A stretch of DNA of 22,130 nucleotides from positions 1 to 22,130 of IMG/VR virus record IMGVR_UViG_3300009181_000392. One strand, given 5' to 3'. The notes beneath the pieces were generated by a model. It did not search any database and was not told the DNA's origin. It saw nothing but the letters and a program-made list of their open reading frames with translations. Below, piece after piece: positions 20,774-22,130 of the stretch. A program made the translations under genes and the position numbers. The stretch's first letter is position 1, and each line of letters opens with the position of its first letter. The stretch comes from a virus.

Positions 20774-21570
20774 GGCGCTGGCAGTAGACCGCCTTCAAAC
20801 AAGTATGTCCCAAAGTGTCCTAGCGACACCCACGGGGCTGCGTATATCTTGATGCCGTTATCACGGGCAATCTTGCAAAACGCATAATCCTCAGAGAGGA
20901 GTCGCTCTGTTTCTTTCTCAATAAATACGGGGAAGAATTCAGAGATGCGGTCAGCTTTCATTTGACCAGAGGTGTCGCCCACATCATTGATGTAGCTGGC
21001 TACCACTGGCTTTAACTTTTCAAACACTTTACGCTTAATCAGCATAAACCCTGTACCCCCGGCAAATATCTCAATAGGCTTGTCCCGAGCCACAGTCACC
21101 TCTCCTTTGTAGTCAACAAGGTTCACCACCATGCTGCCAGTGAAATGCTTGAGATGCTCTGGGGGATAGCCTTTCTTTACAGCCATGTCCACAGTTCTCC
21201 AGTTGATTTCCTTCTTAGGATATATCCCGCAGATAATGTCTTTGTCTGCTTCCATCATGCTGATAATGTCGGCAGGATTAAAGCGAATGTCTGCGTCAAT
21301 GAACATCAGGTGAGTGCATTCCTTCCTCTGCATAAACCCGTGTACGAGGCCATTACGGGCACGCTGCACGAGGCTTTCGTTGAACATGAATGAGAAAGAT
21401 ACGTCAATGTCTTTCTCTTTCAACAAGCCCGGCAGTGGTACTAGCGACTGACAAAAGAATCCAGTTGTCATGCCGCCATACATAGGTGTTGTAACAAACA
21501 GGTGCTTGCGCTTGGCAGCACGTGTCTTCTTAACTGGTTCTGCTTTCTTGATTACTTTCTTTGTTGCCAT
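20770..21570 (-). CDS. GT-A-type glycosyltransferase
   Basis: A 266-residue protein starting at CAT 21568-21570, with AAGGAC upstream on the minus strand. Residues 1-22 are Lys/Arg-rich. The fold then begins (KHLFVTTPMYGGMTTGFFCQ). A DxD motif lies in MFIDADIRF (D92, D94), the usual metal- and nucleotide-sugar-binding site. A GGTGFMLIKR segment (about residue 170) and an acidic SEDYAFC region (about residue 227) follow, as in GT-A enzymes. It probably transfers a sugar onto phage DNA, a virion protein or a host surface glycan; the target is not readable. It is the last gene of the minus-strand unit and lies 2 nt from its upstream neighbour. Confidence 0.8.
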   Translation of the reverse strand: MATKKVIKKAEPVKKTRAAKRKHLFVTTPMYGGMTTGFFCQSLVPLPGLLKEKDIDVSFSFMFNESLVQRARNGLVHGFMQRKECTHLMFIDADIRFNPADIISMMEADKDIICGIYPKKEINWRTVDMAVKKGYPPEHLKHFTGSMVVNLVDYKGEVTVARDKPIEIFAGGTGFMLIKRKVFEKLKPVVASYINDVGDTSGQMKADRISEFFPVFIEKETERLLSEDYAFCKIARDNGIKIYAAPWVSLGHFGTYLFEGGLLPAP

Positions 21571-21572
21571 GA

Positions 21573-21758
21573 TTAGTCCTTGCTTATGAATGACATGCCA
21601 TCTTCAAAACCTGACCTGTAAGCCAAGTCCCAGATTTCTTTGATGGTGAGGTTGATGAGAGCTAAGATATGTCCTCTACTCTCAGAACATACTTCCCCGT
21701 CTTGGCTGATTTCCTCCAGCCGTGGATATGAATTTTGATGTTGGCTTTCCTGACCCAT
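21573..21758 (-). CDS. Small protein of unknown function, start uncertain
   Basis: A 61-residue frame ending KEIWDLAYRSGFEDGMSFIS-KD two bases before the glycosyltransferase start. The C-terminal half looks like a real small helical protein. The only ATG in frame (21758) forces a 97-nt overlap with the nuclease gene and has a weak ribosome site. The real start may be a non-ATG codon nearer 21660, just after the nuclease stop. A gene is likely because it fills the 89 nt between two good genes exactly. Confidence 0.5.
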   Translation of the reverse strand: MGQESQHQNSYPRLEEISQDGEVCSESRGHILALINLTIKEIWDLAYRSGFEDGMSFISKD

Positions 21759-21985
21759 AAGACAGTCTCACTTTCTTGTATCTTTTTAATACGGGAGGAG
21801 ACACCAGATGCGGTTACCTGCACAGCCAGTATCTCCTCTCCCCGTAAACATAATAAATCGCACCACCCCCAGAGGTCTTTACGCACACGTGCAAAAGGAT
21901 TCCAGTGTTCAACTATCTCCACCAGATAACCCTGCTCACGCAGGTACGCCAGTGACCGCTGAGTGGGTGATGTTTTAGTAGCCAT
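21662..21985 (-). CDS. PD-(D/E)XK-fold nuclease-like protein
   Basis: A 107-residue protein. The pattern is VEIVEHWNPFARVRKDLWGW (residues 22-41), CDLLCLRGEEILAVQVTASG (42-61), IKKI and then IHGWRK near residues 86-92. This is the arrangement I know from small phage VRR-NUC / Holliday-junction-resolvase-like proteins: an acidic residue (D43) after a WG turn, then a strand ending in a Q-x-(K/T) site. Here the usual Lys is Thr (QVT, 56-58), so activity is uncertain. It may process recombination or replication intermediates. Its start overlaps the SSB-like stop by one base. Confidence 0.65.
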   Translation of the reverse strand: MATKTSPTQRSLAYLREQGYLVEIVEHWNPFARVRKDLWGWCDLLCLRGEEILAVQVTASGVSSRIKKIQESETVLWVRKANIKIHIHGWRKSAKTGKYVLRVEDIS

Positions 21986-22130
21986 CAGAAGGGCACGTCA
22001 CCAGAAAAGTCATCGCTGGCTTTAGGTTTTGTAAACGTAGCTTTCTTCTCATAGCTTGGCTGCACTTCACGGGGAGTCTCCCGCTGCTTCTTGCTCCAGT
22101 TATCTTCAGACAAAGACAGCAGGTCTACAC
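21985..22130 (-). CDS. C-terminal part of an SSB-like protein (partial)
   Basis: The frame enters from the window edge on the minus strand and stops at TGA (21987-21985), leaving 47 complete codons. It shows a Lys/Glu/Pro-rich linker (SEDNWSKKQRETPREVQPSY) and ends DDFSGDVPF. An acidic tail ending in (I/V)PF is the hallmark of bacterial and phage single-stranded DNA-binding proteins, where it recruits repair and replication partners. The DNA-binding domain lies outside the window, so a different ssDNA-binding family with the same tail is possible. It is part of the replication block. Confidence 0.65.
   Translation of the reverse strand, partial: VDLLSLSEDNWSKKQRETPREVQPSYEKKATFTKPKASDDFSGDVPF

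Noticed and set aside
20764-20781. AGCG...CGCT inverted repeat at the convergent junction as a bidirectional terminator
   Set aside because: The stem is only four pairs and no T-run follows on either strand.
1-22130. tRNA genes, integrase, attachment sites, insertion sequences
   Set aside because: None was recognised on either strand by reading; no transposase-like or integrase-like product is encoded in the window.

Overview
This window is part of a tailed-bacteriophage genome (Caudoviricetes), most likely a podovirus-like phage with a P22-style head-to-tail arrangement. Three things point to this. A head-tail adaptor gene is followed directly by a gp10-like hub gene, then by fibre genes. 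A block of long Ala/Gln-rich genes follows, in the place where ejection (internal virion) proteins lie. No tail sheath, tail tube or tape-measure gene is visible. The host cannot be read from the sequence. Good Shine-Dalgarno motifs and a GTA-type holin suggest a Gram-negative bacterium, and I infer an aquatic, metagenome-type phage from general resemblance to such genomes.

Layout. 1-79: the end of an upstream gene (portal is the positional guess) and a possible 12-residue basic peptide. 80-207: a non-coding leader with a promoter-like sequence and a strong dyad. 208-2494: two small proteins, a probable scaffold and the major capsid protein; a micro-ORF and a terminator-like hairpin sit just before the capsid gene. 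2506-3599: three small virion proteins. 3612-6682: adaptor and hub. 6684-10543: a tail fibre with an S74 self-cleaving chaperone, small accessory proteins, a second appendage protein and an unknown. 10546-17671: four large virion or ejection candidates, the first with an extraordinary Pro/Thr linker. 17681-18809: small unknowns, a small membrane protein and a paralogue of an earlier virion protein. 18813-20773: a tightly overlapped lysis operon (exported protein, coiled-coil protein, two-TM protein, GTA-type holin, M15 peptidase) ending in two very basic small proteins. 20770-22130, minus strand: the end of the opposing early/replication block, with an SSB-like C-terminus, a nuclease-fold protein, a small unknown and a glycosyltransferase.

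The plus strand therefore reads as the late programme (head, tail, ejection, lysis) and the minus strand as DNA metabolism. The two transcription units meet tail to tail at 20770-20773, where their stop codons interlock. Genes on both strands are packed with 1-8 nt overlaps, so translational coupling is probably widespread.

The least ordinary points are: (i) a ~240-residue six-repeat insertion inside the hub; (ii) a perfect A AAA AAA slippery site at the end of the exported lysis-region protein that could fuse it to the next, coiled-coil protein; (iii) a leader-peptide-like micro-ORF containing a terminator-like hairpin upstream of the capsid gene; (iv) a repeated 17-nt translation leader; and (v) the Pro/Thr-rich 795-residue virion candidate.
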